A stretch of 64,000 nucleotides of DNA from Desulfobacterales bacterium (GTDB lineage Bacteria; Desulfobacterota; Desulfobacteria; Desulfobacterales; JAHEIW01). Where the stretch lies: positions 37,566-101,565 of the forward strand of contig JASJAN010000017.1 in the NCBI GenBank assembly GCA_030066985.1, given 5' to 3'. The notes beneath the pieces were generated by a model. That model was not told the origin of the DNA. It saw only the letters and a program-made list of their open reading frames with translations, and made no database searches. Below, one piece after another: positions 36,906 through 46,643 of the stretch; position 1 is the first letter of the stretch, and each line of letters begins with the position of its first letter. The position numbers were made by a program, and so were the translations under genes.

Positions 36906-37712
36906 TCATTTATTGACAGCAACCGCTTTAAAAAACGTGTAGCAAAAAACACCATCGGCTTCTGCGGTGCGGTACAGGTCCCGGATGCCTTTATCAAAAA
37001 TGTCCTCATCGACGATGCCGGCTTTTAGCGCATCGCTACGAATGCCTTCGATCATGGCGGTAAATGTATTTTTGGTGAAACCGTCAACCAGCTCCGGCTT
37101 GCTGGAATCAGCATAAACCATGCGCGGAGAAACATAAATGTCCTTAAATCCTGCGTCCAGCAGCAACGGGTAAAGCGCTCTTCCGATCAGCGCATTACCG
37201 CCGGCCTGTTTTTGCAGCTCGACCTGGCACTGGATGGCGATGTGGGCGGCTTCACTATCCGGGTAAAAATAGGCAGAGCCGTGATCGCCCTCAATAACGG
37301 TAATCGTACCATCGGTCTTGATCAGATTTCTGAGAAGGTTCAAAGCTGTGGTCGGCTCCGCAAGATGCTCTAAAACATGGCACACAAAGATGTGATCAAA
37401 AGATGCGGGTTCAAAGGTCAAATTGAAAATGTCCGCCTGCTGGAATTCTACATTGGCAAAACCTGCATTATCTGCCGCTTTTTGGGCTTGGCGAATGGAA
37501 TCTGCGGATATGTCGATGGAAATGAAAGCTGCATCCGGGCTGTTGCGCGCCAAAGTGATGGTTTGCGCCCCCACGCCGCAACCGGCTTCCAGCACCCGGC
37601 TGCCGGCCGAATAAGACGTGTCGGAATGCAGGAGCTCGACTAAGGTGTTGGCCTGATCCTGCAGACGCCGGTTTTCTTTTGGGTCGTATCCGTGAACATA
37701 TGAATGGGTCAT
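36906..37712 (-). CDS. Class I SAM-dependent methyltransferase
   Basis: About 268 residues from the ATG at 37712, which has GGGAG upstream; 29 upstream codons are excluded. Motif I is VLEAGCGVGAQTITLA, acidic loop ISIDISADSI, motif II FEPASFDHIFVCHVLEHL, motif III NLIKTDGTITVIEG. This is the UbiE/Coq5-like small-molecule type. The long C-terminal part after motif III adds a possible cap. Substrate unknown. It stands alone. Confidence 0.85.
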   Translation of the reverse strand: MTHSYVHGYDPKENRRLQDQANTLVELLHSDTSYSAGSRVLEAGCGVGAQTITLARNSPDAAFISIDISADSIRQAQKAADNAGFANVEFQQADIFNLTFEPASFDHIFVCHVLEHLAEPTTALNLLRNLIKTDGTITVIEGDHGSAYFYPDSEAAHIAIQCQVELQKQAGGNALIGRALYPLLLDAGFKDIYVSPRMVYADSSKPELVDGFTKNTFTAMIEGIRSDALKAGIVDEDIFDKGIRDLYRTAEADGVFCYTFFKAVAVNK

Positions 37713-37916
37713 AGGGTCTCTCCCGTTAGTAATAAAGTGATACCGAAATTGATAGCAAAAGTTTGAAACGCTAACAAGAGGGGCTTGAGTTGTTATCATC
37801 GGAGCGCAGGATCGGATGAATAGAATAGATCACATATTCCCTAAGAGATGGGAAAGGCAGATAAACACAGCAGCAGGTCACCCAAAATAGTGCTGGATTG
37901 GGTTTATGGATTCAAT

Positions 37917-38141
37917 TTATCTTTTCCAATCCGGAACCTGGGATTTTTTGATGGGGTCAACAATGGCCGCCATGGGGGCTTTGCCGGCTTTCATGCGCGC
38001 TTTTCGCTGGTAAAGCCGCTCGCCGGGCATTAAATGGCATATTGACCAGAAAAACAAAAATTGCGCCACCGCAAATACCATATAAAATAAGATCACTCGA
38101 TAATAATCTTTGAGATAGCTGATTACAGTATTTAACCGCAT
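37917..38141 (-). CDS. Small single-span membrane protein
   Basis: 74 residues from the ATG at 38141, with GAGGAGG ahead. One TM (VILFYMVFAVAQFLFFWSI, about 16-35) followed by a basic tail (ERLYQRKARMKAGKAP), so N-out/C-in or the reverse by charge. Sigma-70-type promoter is seen upstream on the same strand. Function unknown. Confidence 0.6.
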   Translation of the reverse strand: MRLNTVISYLKDYYRVILFYMVFAVAQFLFFWSICHLMPGERLYQRKARMKAGKAPMAAIVDPIKKSQVPDWKR

Positions 38142-38218
38142 TAAGACCCTCCTCACATCATTTCTGGTAAACATCCGGCGGCAAAGCTTTGGTCTGATGG
38201 AATAGTTTGTAATATACA

Positions 38219-38247
38219 ATTATACCCATGTCAAGTACATTTGTCCA
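38219..38247 (-). promoter_or_regulatory. Sigma-70-type promoter for the small membrane protein gene
   Basis: On the minus strand TGGACA, a 17-nt spacer, then an exact TATAAT (complement of 38219-38224). It lies about 78 bp upstream of the ATG at 38141. Confidence 0.5.
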
Positions 38248-38368
38248 TTTTATAAGACGCTTGTGATGTTAAAAGATATGGCTTGCTGTCTTTGGCGCTG
38301 GAATTAAATCATATGGCGGTGATCAAATAAAAATCTGAAACCGCAAAGTGGGGGGCCGCATAATCGAA

Positions 38369-38680
38369 TTAAGGCATGATGCCCCTGAAGTGGGCCACCA
38401 GAAACAAAGCGATAACGCTACCCGGTATGGCCAAAGTGAGTTTGACAAGCGTCCACCAGGAAGCGGGCTCGCATTCCGGCGGCTTGGCGGCGTAATGAGC
38501 GCTGGGAAATGGAATGATGGTGCAGCCGCTGGCGGTTTGAACCGTGTGGTTCAGACCCAAGCGGGCCATTTTCTTTAGAATAAGCCTAATAAGTTTCTGA
38601 TCATTCAGTCGTTGGGCTTTTTGCATAATTTGAAGATAACAATCACGTTTGCGGGCAACCGTTTCAACTGGTTCTGTCAT
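38369..38680 (-). CDS. Small protein with C-terminal membrane segment
   Basis: 103 residues: an N-terminal basic helix set (ARKRDCYLQIMQKAQRLNDQKL), a middle turn with a Cys (TASGCTIIPFPSAH) and a C-terminal TM (LVKLTLAIPGSVIALFLVAHF). It starts 14 nt after the regulator gene on the same strand, so it is probably co-transcribed with it. Function unknown; it may be a membrane-bound effector or target of the regulator. Confidence 0.55.
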   Translation of the reverse strand: MTEPVETVARKRDCYLQIMQKAQRLNDQKLIRLILKKMARLGLNHTVQTASGCTIIPFPSAHYAAKPPECEPASWWTLVKLTLAIPGSVIALFLVAHFRGIMP

Positions 38681-38694
38681 GATCAGACCTCATT

Positions 38695-39138
38695 TTAGGT
38701 GGTTGTAATGGTTGTTTTTGATGATGGCGATGCTGTTTTGGGACCATCCTGCCAGATGCCGGCAATTTTTTTGGACAGATATTCGATCAAGTCGAAATCG
38801 TCGATCACCGATGCTTTTTCAAGCATTTCCAGATATTCCTGCAATTCCGGAAACATGTCAACAACCTTTTGAGACAACAGGATGCCCTCTTTGTAAGGCC
38901 CTGTGGCTATTTTGTCACTGCCGGGCAAGGGCTGGAGCTGCTGCACGGGGACTTCCAGACATTGCGCGATGCGCTTGAGATCATCTTCGGTAACGCGCTG
39001 TTTTCCTAGCTCGATGTTTTTAATTTTCGTCCGCCCCGAATCCATGGATGTGTTAAAGGCCCGGAAACCCAGCTCGGCCTGATTCATGCCGGTCCGTTTT
39101 CTTAAAATCTGGATCATTTCACTTTGGGTTAGTTGCAT
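38695..39138 (-). CDS. XRE-family HTH transcriptional regulator
   Basis: 147 residues from the ATG at 39138. Residues 5-55 form a Cro/C1-type helix-turn-helix (QSEMIQILRKRTGMNQAELG, then KIKNIELGKQRVTEDDLKRIAQCLEV). The rest is helical with a Thr-rich end. It is likely an autoregulated repressor: inverted repeats lie directly upstream, at 39215-39235 and 39249-39256. The co-transcribed membrane protein gene follows. Confidence 0.85.
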   Translation of the reverse strand: MQLTQSEMIQILRKRTGMNQAELGFRAFNTSMDSGRTKIKNIELGKQRVTEDDLKRIAQCLEVPVQQLQPLPGSDKIATGPYKEGILLSQKVVDMFPELQEYLEMLEKASVIDDFDLIEYLSKKIAGIWQDGPKTASPSSKTTITTT

Positions 39139-39214
39139 AGTGTCTCCGCTTGGCTGATCATAATGAAAAAAAGTTGCAAAAATTCCCCCTGTCAATTGAT
39201 ACGCTGGATAAACT

Positions 39215-39235
39215 ACAATTTGTCCGTAAAATTGT
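39215..39235. promoter_or_regulatory. Putative operator, inverted repeat upstream of XRE regulator
   Basis: ACAATTT (39215-39221) and AAATTGT (39229-39235) are a perfect 7-bp inverted repeat with a 7-nt spacer, about 80 bp before the regulator ATG. Symmetric sites of this size are usual for XRE repressors. Confidence 0.45.
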
Positions 39236-39248
39236 CAATGATTGATTT

Positions 39249-39256
39249 ACAATTGT
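39249..39256. promoter_or_regulatory. Second palindrome (ACAATTGT), possible operator half
   Basis: A perfect 8-bp palindrome, related to the arms of the inverted repeat at 39215-39235. It may be a second site of the same regulator; short palindromes of this AT content also occur by chance. Confidence 0.3.
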
Positions 39257-39275
39257 ATTGAGAAGAACAATAGGG

Positions 39276-39298
39276 ACGTCCATGAAATTATAACTTTC
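39276..39298 (+). repeat. Dispersed 23-nt repeat, copy 2
   Basis: Identical to copies at 8142-8164 and 41788-41810, preceded by TAGGG as in copy 3. No coding context. Confidence 0.75.
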
Positions 39299-39810
39299 TA
39301 TACCGCTACTGAATGCATCTAACAGTCATCGGTTGTTAAAGAGTCAGTCATTGATTGTCATCATCCATCCATTAGTATCGCTATTAATTTCTGAGTTGGG
39401 AAAAACTTGTGCATTGGGGAAATTAAATCCTCGTTTGAACCGTTATTTAGCAAATAGATTTTTCCAAACCCCTGATTTTCATCTCGCTGTTTTGTTTCCT
39501 GTTGACTTTGTCATCTGGTTTGACCGGCGCCGTACTTTTTTATATGCTAGTTACGCCCGTGAAATCTATCCGTTTTACGCATTGACAAATCTGTATAAAT
39601 TTGAGATAGTTAAATAGTCCATGATTGAAGAAAAAATTTGAATCATCCTGAAAATCCGCTCAGGGCATTGGTGGTGCCATCCACAAATAACATTCTCTGA
39701 AAGGACCAAGGACGCATCCGGCTTATAGGGTAGAGTCTGAAGTGACTCCGCCTTTTTATTATTGGATTCTGTCTGTTTTTTCGGAAGTTAATTTAACCAG
39801 GGAGATAATA

Positions 39811-40242
39811 ATGAAAGCAGCCCAGGTTGGAGATTTGGTAAGCGTGCATTATACCGGAAAACTAAAAAATGGAGAGGTCTTTGACTCTTCCAAGGAACGC
39901 GATCCATTAGAATTCACATTGGGCAATAAAGAATTGCTTGCGGGTTTTGAAGATGGTGTAGTGGGAATGAAGCCCGGTGAATCTATATCGGTGACGCTGG
40001 AGCCTGATAATGCTTTTGGTGAAAGACGTGAGGATTTGCTTCTGAAAATACCCATAAAAGATTTTCCAGAAAATATAACACCATCCGTCGGATTACAGCT
40101 GAGGATGAGCAATGCCAGTGGCAATGAAATGCCTGTTGTGGTCTCCGAAGTGGGTGAAGAGTCGGTGACGCTGGATGGGAACCACCCGTTGTCCGGTCAA
40201 ACCGTAACTTTTGACATCGAATTGTTAGAGATTAAAGCATAA
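39811..40242 (+). CDS. FKBP-type peptidyl-prolyl isomerase (SlyD-like)
   Basis: 143 residues from the ATG at 39811 with AGGGAG upstream. The FKBP core shows VSVHYTGKLKNGEVFDSS, ELLAGFEDGVVGMKPGE and the insert-in-flap domain region (EDLLLKIPIKDFPENI), ending LSGQTVTFDIELLEI. It catalyses cis-trans isomerisation at proline and has chaperone activity. No His/Cys-rich metal tail is present. A second FKBP in the window (60839-61330) does have one. Confidence 0.92.
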   Translation: MKAAQVGDLVSVHYTGKLKNGEVFDSSKERDPLEFTLGNKELLAGFEDGVVGMKPGESISVTLEPDNAFGERREDLLLKIPIKDFPENITPSVGLQLRMSNASGNEMPVVVSEVGEESVTLDGNHPLSGQTVTFDIELLEIKA

Positions 40243-40293
40243 ACTCTTTTTGCTGTTTAGTCGATTTTCTACGAAAGGGTATCCCCTAAAACA

Positions 40294-40332
40294 AAAGGCA
40301 TTCCCGCGCAATGGTTGGGAATGCCTTTTTTT
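40294..40332. terminator. Bidirectional intrinsic terminator between FKBP and cold-shock genes
   Basis: AAAGGCATTCCC and GGGAATGCCTTT pair around an 11-nt loop, with an eight-T run on the plus side and an A-rich left flank. It serves the plus FKBP gene and, with a weaker T-run, the minus cold-shock gene. Confidence 0.88.
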
Positions 40333-40345
40333 TAGCAATGACAAA

Positions 40346-40546
40346 TTAGACGACGGTGACATTGGCTGCGGCAGGACCTTTTTGACCCTGCTCGATATCA
40401 AATGTGACCTGGTCGCCTTCATTCAAGGATTTGAAACCGCTCGCATTGATAGCGGAATGATGGACGAATACATCCGGTCCGTCTTCCTGCTCGATGAATC
40501 CAAATCCTTTGCGATCATTAAACCACTTAACTGTTCCGTTGGCCAT
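40346..40546 (-). CDS. Cold-shock protein (CspA family)
   Basis: 66 residues; the full cold-shock domain: [19 protein letters not shown] (RNP1), DVFVHHSAI (RNP2), [15 protein letters not shown]. Binds single-stranded nucleic acid as an RNA chaperone. AAAGGAGG precedes the ATG. The upstream leader is more than 100 nt, as often found in csp genes; no cold-box element could be verified by eye. Confidence 0.97.
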   Translation of the reverse strand: MANGTVKWFNDRKGFGFIEQEDGPDVFVHHSAINASGFKSLNEGDQVTFDIEQGQKGPAAANVTVV

Positions 40547-40826
40547 GATAACATCCTCCTTTCTTCAAATTATCAACGTCTCTACCTGGAGGATGCTGGT
40601 ATGGCAAAGCAAACCTTCCTTCAGAACGAAACTATCCTACCAATTTCGGGCAGGACTTTATTGACATACTATATCTTAACCCTCTCAGAGACCAAAAGCA
40701 AGGGGTTTCTGTAAAAAAATTCAGAGGTTCCCTCCTTTGCAAAAGCTGCGTGAGCCGACAGTGTTCGGGGATAGGGCAGTTATCGATAGGCCATAATGCG
40801 GATATTACAGGAGATCTCCGGCAAAC

Positions 40827-40871
40827 TTTTTAGAGATCTACCAAAGTTTTTAGAGATCTACCAAAGTTTTT
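40827..40871. repeat. 20-bp tandem direct repeat, two copies
   Basis: A 20-bp unit with TTTTTAGAGATCTACC occurs twice in a row (40827-40846, 40847-40866) plus a few bases more. It lies in the leader before the exported protein gene at 41008. AGATCT inside is palindromic. May be a replication slip or a protein site. Confidence 0.6.
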
Positions 40872-41007
40872 ATCGTATTGATTTAATTGTACTTTTAGAC
40901 ATATATGCTAAAATAAACTATAGATTTACACTGCTAAAACCGCCATGCCAATCTTTCGAAGCGCGGAGCACCACAGGACAAACAAAATAACAATGATCAG
41001 GAAACAT

Positions 41008-41745
41008 ATGCATATCAAAAAGTTTGTGGCGATTGCCGTGGTTGTCTTTCATTTCTGTTTTCTACCTATTGCCCAGTCGCAGGTCAATCATGCCCAGTTG
41101 CTGCTTACAGGTACATTCCATGGAGATGAGGTAACGGCTAAATCCGGAGAAAGGTGGTTGGCGCTGGTTCCTACTGATAAGGGCTATGCTTTTCAGGAAA
41201 CACGCCTCGGGATTGAATTCGTTAAAGATGAAGTCATCGATGAAGACGGCCAGGCCACTGCAAAAAAAGTTTTTGTTGATCTGGATGAAAAACCGCTTTT
41301 TCTGGTGCGCGGATTGCCGGGTATTGCGGCCGGTCCTGTAGAAACGATGGTTGCAGAATCGCGTTACCTTAAAATCGGCATAGTGGCTTCATTCAAATTA
41401 TCAAACGGCCGCCGCTACAAGTTGACGGTTGCCTGTGATCAGAACGGCCCCCTGACAGTCGATCGCTTCGGAGAATGCCCCTTGATCCTGACGGCAGAAT
41501 CCGGGTCTCAAAAAATTCATCATTTTCAGATTTACCGCCCTCCGGATGCAAAACCCATTTTCGCAGGAGATGCCAGCCCGGCAGTGATATGGGCGGGCGA
41601 TTTAAACACAGACGGGGCACTTGATCTTCTGCTAGATGTTTCCAATCATTACAACACTTCTGCTTTGACACTATTTTTATCGTCTGAAAAACCATCTGAA
41701 GCGCTGGTCATTAAAGCAGCAGCGTTTGTTTCCTCCGGTTGTTAA
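41008..41745 (+). CDS. Exported protein with FG-GAP/VCBS-like end
   Basis: 245 residues from the ATG at 41008 (AGGAAACAT ahead), with a Sec signal peptide (FVAIAVVVFHFCFLPIAQS). The mature protein has beta-rich segments and, near the end, WAGDLNTDGALDLLLDV, a Ca-binding FG-GAP-like D-x-D/N-x-D-G loop. It is likely periplasmic or secreted. The 23-nt repeat copy 3 follows its stop by about 40 nt. Function not known. Confidence 0.65.
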   Translation: MHIKKFVAIAVVVFHFCFLPIAQSQVNHAQLLLTGTFHGDEVTAKSGERWLALVPTDKGYAFQETRLGIEFVKDEVIDEDGQATAKKVFVDLDEKPLFLVRGLPGIAAGPVETMVAESRYLKIGIVASFKLSNGRRYKLTVACDQNGPLTVDRFGECPLILTAESGSQKIHHFQIYRPPDAKPIFAGDASPAVIWAGDLNTDGALDLLLDVSNHYNTSALTLFLSSEKPSEALVIKAAAFVSSGC

Positions 41746-41780
41746 CCCGCATCACCCATCTCAACTTGAATACAAATTAA

Positions 41781-42302
41781 TTAGGGGACGTCCATGAAAT
41801 TATAACTTTCTTTATTTTTACGACCCGGCCACAAGCGCCTGATCTCTTCGACAGGCCGCCAGTGCATGTGCGGATATTTGGGCGCCCCTTGCTGCCTGAT
41901 GCGTCGCAAGTTCTCTATTGTGCCGGAATAGTTGCGCCGATGAATGCCCTGCACTTCATTCCGAAAGCCAAATACAAAATAGACCTCTCCGTCAGCCATT
42001 TGCAGCACATTAAAATACGGTCTGGCGGCAGTATATCCCCGCTGGTTGAGCGCATTAAACTTGGTGGCATCTTTTTTATATTCTTCGACTCTGACAACAT
42101 TATTGGCACCGGCAATATCAACAACCAGCACTTCGTAGGGATCGGCCCAAATGCTTGGTGCGCAAAGCAATGTTATTGTCAGGACCGACAGCAGGACTCG
42201 CCACCGCTGAATGCCATTTAAATCTAAAAAGTGGCCACAGACAGCTTTAGAAGCGGTGATGATATGATGGGTGGCAACTTTATGAATGGGTGTCAAAATC
42301 AT
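41781..42302 (-). CDS. Exported hypothetical protein with repeat-derived C-terminus
   Basis: About 173 residues in the frame from the ATG at 42302; no good Shine-Dalgarno is seen, and the real start may be downstream. A signal-like stretch WRVLLSVLTITLLCAPSIWA precedes DPYEVLVVD. The mature part is a small alpha/beta domain with aromatic clusters (VYFVFGFRNEVQG). The last codons (SYNFMDVP) and stop are supplied by the reverse complement of the 23-nt repeat at 41788-41810, so the original C-terminus may have been replaced. Function unknown. Confidence 0.5.
   Translation of the reverse strand: MILTPIHKVATHHIITASKAVCGHFLDLNGIQRWRVLLSVLTITLLCAPSIWADPYEVLVVDIAGANNVVRVEEYKKDATKFNALNQRGYTAARPYFNVLQMADGEVYFVFGFRNEVQGIHRRNYSGTIENLRRIRQQGAPKYPHMHWRPVEEIRRLWPGRKNKESYNFMDVP
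41788..41810 (+). repeat. Dispersed 23-nt repeat, copy 3
   Basis: Same core as copies 1 and 2. It overlaps the 3' end of the minus-strand gene and forms its last eight codons on that strand. Confidence 0.75.
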
Positions 42303-42553
42303 TGATGAATGAAAACATAGCATACCCGTTATGCAGCCGCAATAATTCCTGCGAGTAGACCTTTATAATCGCATTGACAAACCCCGCCACCATAACAAAG
42401 TTTTAGCTAAACCCTAAATGTGCGCATTTTGGGGATTCAATTGATTCAGCTCGTAAAAAATTTATCTATATCATTTATCGGACCTCTTTTCCGGTCGGGC
42501 AGACACCATCATGCTTATTGCCGGACCATAAATATTATACGGAGGAATGCGTC

Positions 42554-43075
42554 ATGACAAAATTAATGACTGTTATTTTGAGCATACTCATTACCTGTTT
42601 ATCCGCACAGGCACAGGAACTGGTTTTTCACATACACTTGATCGATATTACTGGTGTCGGCAAAGCCATCGGAACGGTTAAAGCAACATCAAGTCCTTAT
42701 GGAACAGTCTTAACGCCCAATCTAAACAGCCTCACCCCCGGCTTGCATGGATTCCATATTCATCAAAATCCTGATTGCGGTCCCGGGGATAAAGGTGGTA
42801 AAAGGATTCCTGGACTGGCTGCTGGAGGGCACTATGACCCAGCCGGTACCGGGAAACACGCAGGCCCCTTTGGCAACGGACATCTGGGCGACTTGCCAGC
42901 CTTATATGTTGATGGTAATGGTCAAGCCAGCCATCCCGTACTCGCACCCCGGGTAAAACTGTCCGATCTCAAAGGCCGTGCGCTGATGATTCATGCCGGA
43001 GGCGACAACTATTCTGATAAACCCCAAAAACTGGGTGGCGGCGGTGCCCGGATGGCATGTGGGGTGGTTCAATAG
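42554..43075 (+). CDS. sodC: Cu/Zn superoxide dismutase, periplasmic
   Basis: 173 residues from ATG at 42554, GGAGG 10 nt before. Signal peptide (MTVILSILITCLSAQA). Motifs: GLHGFHIHQNPDCG (Cu-binding His), GGHYDP, GHLGDLP, MIHAGGDNYSD and ACGVV near the end (disulfide Cys). It converts superoxide to oxygen and peroxide outside the cytoplasm. A disulfide partner Cys is in DCGPGDKGG. Bacterial SodC of this type has normal length. The downstream aldo/keto reductase gene starts 69 nt later. Confidence 0.95.
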   Translation: MTKLMTVILSILITCLSAQAQELVFHIHLIDITGVGKAIGTVKATSSPYGTVLTPNLNSLTPGLHGFHIHQNPDCGPGDKGGKRIPGLAAGGHYDPAGTGKHAGPFGNGHLGDLPALYVDGNGQASHPVLAPRVKLSDLKGRALMIHAGGDNYSDKPQKLGGGGARMACGVVQ

Positions 43076-43144
43076 CGTTTAACATCAGCCTGTGGCCGGA
43101 TATGCAACCCCAACTCCCAATTTAGCGGGAAGAAAGGAGCCAAT

Positions 43145-44128
<984 letters not shown>

Positions 44129-44183
44129 TATGCGGGTTTAGGATTCAAAGGTTCTGGGTTCGGTGTTTCCGATTGCATACAAA

Positions 44184-44218
44184 AAACCCCGCATCTGACA
44201 TTCCGATGCGGGGTTTCT
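44184..44218. terminator. Bidirectional intrinsic terminator
   Basis: AAACCCCGCATC (44184-44195) pairs with GATGCGGGGTTT (44205-44216), 9-nt loop. Run of A on the left gives T6 on the minus strand and TTTCTT follows on the plus strand. It separates the convergent genes 43145-44128 and 44266-44457. Confidence 0.88.
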
Positions 44219-44265
44219 TATATATAAGAAAGTTGATGAGAGCGATGGTTCGCCCTCAGTATGGT

Positions 44266-44457
44266 TTAGACACGTCCACCCCAGACAGCCGGTTGTTCAT
44301 CTCTTTTTTTGGTATGCTCAGGGCTGTTTGGGTTTGGCGAACTGTATCGCTTTTTGGCAATTTTCTTTTGACGCTCTTCATTGCCTTCATTAACGCGATC
44401 ACGGCACTCACCTTCGTCGCAGTTACCGGTAATGTCTCTATTGGGTATTTTGCTCAT
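44266..44457 (-). CDS. Small hydrophilic hypothetical protein
   Basis: 63 residues from ATG at 44457 with GGAGG 8 nt before. Very charged, with GNCDEGECRDR (two Cys) and a basic, probably disordered end (KKRYSSPNPNSPEHTKKR). No membrane segment. It is too polar for a fold guess. The ribosome site and own terminator make it a credible gene. Confidence 0.55.
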   Translation of the reverse strand: MSKIPNRDITGNCDEGECRDRVNEGNEERQKKIAKKRYSSPNPNSPEHTKKRDEQPAVWGGRV

Positions 44458-44699
44458 GATATATTCCTCCAAGAATCTCTAAAGTTCTGTTTTTTATATA
44501 TAAATACGTTTTTCGCAGTTTTGGCTTAGGCAAAGGTATGCATCCTGATGAAATAATCAAGGGAATAAAAGGTGCTGCGGTCGCCATTGTGGGGTTGGAC
44601 GAGAGCCCGAATTTGGCAAGCAGGGAACCAAAGTTGCAAAATCTAGTTGAATATTAGCGTTGGGGTCTGGGTAACCGATTCGGTTTTGGGAGGCTGGCG

Positions 44700-45575
44700 C
44701 TATTGGATTTTTACATCGGTTAGCTCAATTTCCACGCGGCGGTTCAGCTGCCTGCCCTCGCGGGTTCTGTTGGAGCCGATAAATTTCTGGGCACCGTGAC
44801 CAAATGTCTGGAGTTTTCCAGGCAAAATACCCTTGCCCACCAGATAGGACTTGACCATATTGGCACGCAACTCGGCAATCATTTCATTATAGGATTTGGC
44901 TCCGTATGAGTCCGTATAACCGTTGAGGGTCGCACTTGCAGCAGGATTATTGCGCATAATCTCAGCGACCCGATCCAGCTTTTCTTTGGCCTTATCTGTC
45001 AGCTCATTGGAATCTTGATTAAAATAAATGATGAAAATCGAATCGTTGAGCATCTCAGCGACCTTTGCCGGGCTGCGGTTCCAACCTTGATCACCAGCTT
45101 GAGCAGAGGGTGCTGGCACCGCAACTTGTTGGTCGATGCTCTCATCCAGGTTTTCTTCTGTAAATCCCTGCCTGGCGCTGGTTGAGATACTCGGATCCAA
45201 CTGCTCATGAATAAATTCATTGATCTGATTGGCCACCCGCCGGTCTCCAAAACCCACCTGACCGGCCCTGACCGAGACCTCTGTGGACTTTCGGCTGATC
45301 CTTACCACCTGGACGACCACCGGGGTACCATCCGCACGGCGGGCTTTGAAGGTGGTCTTTAAGCCATCTGCAATGGTTTCCGTGACCGGTATTTGCAAAT
45401 CTTCCAGCGTGTCATTACTGGCCTGGACCGTTGTATGATAGTCTGTCGGATATGTTTTTACCGAGCCACCGGGCATACCGGCGCATGCCGCCAATACACA
45501 AAGACACAAAAATAGGGCCAAAAGAGCTGATGCCTTCCTGGTATCAGTCAAAAATTTATAAAAAGAAAGTTTCAT
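44700..45575 (-). CDS. OmpA-family lipoprotein with N-terminal DUF3568-like domain
   Basis: 291 residues. Lipobox LCVLAACAG (Cys about 31). Middle domain (about 45-125: TLEDLQIPVTETIADGLKT, VRISRKSTEVSVRAGQVGFGD) resembles DUF3568. C-terminal OmpA domain (about 175-290): IFIIYFNQDSNELTDKAKEKL, LNGYTDSYGAKSYNEMIAELRA, FGHGAQKFIGSNRTREGRQLNRRVEIEL, which binds peptidoglycan by the D...R residues. It is an outer-membrane lipoprotein linking membrane and cell wall. Single gene. Confidence 0.9.
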   Translation of the reverse strand: MKLSFYKFLTDTRKASALLALFLCLCVLAACAGMPGGSVKTYPTDYHTTVQASNDTLEDLQIPVTETIADGLKTTFKARRADGTPVVVQVVRISRKSTEVSVRAGQVGFGDRRVANQINEFIHEQLDPSISTSARQGFTEENLDESIDQQVAVPAPSAQAGDQGWNRSPAKVAEMLNDSIFIIYFNQDSNELTDKAKEKLDRVAEIMRNNPAASATLNGYTDSYGAKSYNEMIAELRANMVKSYLVGKGILPGKLQTFGHGAQKFIGSNRTREGRQLNRRVEIELTDVKIQ

Positions 45576-45851
45576 TGCGAGATCTGCCTATCGATTTCGA
45601 TTCGTTTTATCTTTTATGGCCATCAGCGGATTGCATGCCGCTATATTCATTATAATTTCACAGCCGGCAAAAACACAACCATTTTATCCCGGTAACAATA
45701 TTAAAGCATGTTATTTCAATTAGTTAAATACAATATCCGACGCTCGAATCTTGACGAGAACCTGCATTTTTTATATGATTAAAGAGTTCAATGACGCATG
45801 GCTGCAATTTAAGAAGTTCGCTTTGAACCACCAAAATGAGGATATGAATTG

Positions 45852-46643
45852 ATGCCAACTTTAACGCTGAAACTTCAAAACAAATCTCTGGGAACATTTA
45901 CGCTAAAAAAAGGAAAGGCCTTGAGTATCGGCCGGCGGGATAAAAATGACATTGTTATCGATGATCCGGCTGTATCAGGTCATCATGCCAAGATAGACTA
46001 TCTGGGTGACCGACTCGTATTAACTGATCTGCAGAGCAAAAATGGCTCTTTTGTCAACGAGCAGTTGGTTCACTCGCATTGGCTAAGGGATGCGGATGTC
46101 ATCACCATTGGTGAGCATTCACTGGAATTGAAATTTGAGACAAAAGAAAAAGCGCCGCCAGTTGCGTCGGATGATTTTGACGACACCCAGGCGATGAATA
46201 CCACCCAGCATCGCAGAATGAAAATTCAAAGCAATCCTACCAGAAGCATAAATGTGCCCAGATTCTGGGACCAGAGCCCGAGTCGCGGAACGCTCAGAGA
46301 GGTGGACTCGTCCGCTCCTGATCCAGCCACAGAGGAGCCAAGTCCCGAGTCGACTGCCACCCTGGATTATTTAGACGGCGGCGTCGGGCAAATCAGACTG
46401 ACACGCAAAATTACCACCATTGGAACCGATCCCACATCCGATGTCGTCATCAAAGGCCTGCTGATGGATCCAACTGCTGCCACCATCAACAAAACCCCCG
46501 AGGGTTTCTGCTTTAATTACATTGGTGGTCGCCCCCGGCCTAAAATCAACGATGCGCCTGTCACAGGGTCAACCTTTTTGGAGATCTCCGATATCATTCA
46601 AATCGGCTCGGCCCGGCTGCAGTTTTCCATCGAGGAACCATAA
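45852..46643 (+). CDS. Protein with two FHA domains
   Basis: 263 residues. N-terminal FHA (about 5-95): SIGRRDKNDIVIDDPAVSGHHAKI, then LQSKNGSFVN, the phosphothreonine-binding core (G-R, S-x-x-H, N-G). The linker is polar. The C-terminal half (ATLDYLDGGVGQIRLTRKITTIGTDPTSDVVIKG... IGSARLQFSIEEP) looks like a second FHA with a lost S-x-x-H. It would read Ser/Thr phosphorylation. The M48/TerB gene follows by 260 bp. No kinase is near. Confidence 0.9.
   Translation: MPTLTLKLQNKSLGTFTLKKGKALSIGRRDKNDIVIDDPAVSGHHAKIDYLGDRLVLTDLQSKNGSFVNEQLVHSHWLRDADVITIGEHSLELKFETKEKAPPVASDDFDDTQAMNTTQHRRMKIQSNPTRSINVPRFWDQSPSRGTLREVDSSAPDPATEEPSPESTATLDYLDGGVGQIRLTRKITTIGTDPTSDVVIKGLLMDPTAATINKTPEGFCFNYIGGRPRPKINDAPVTGSTFLEISDIIQIGSARLQFSIEEP

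Larger units (their letters stand above)
39139..39810 (+). other. Intergenic region with operator repeats and a dispersed repeat copy
   Basis: About 670 bp with the regulator's upstream palindromes and copy 2 of the 23-nt repeat. A 94-codon plus frame at 39333-39617 has only a TTG start without a ribosome site, and its composition is AT-rich, so I do not call it a gene. Confidence 0.4.

Noticed and set aside
39333..39617. 94-codon plus-strand frame in the intergenic region
   Set aside because: TTG start, no ribosome site, AT-rich with no domain pattern.
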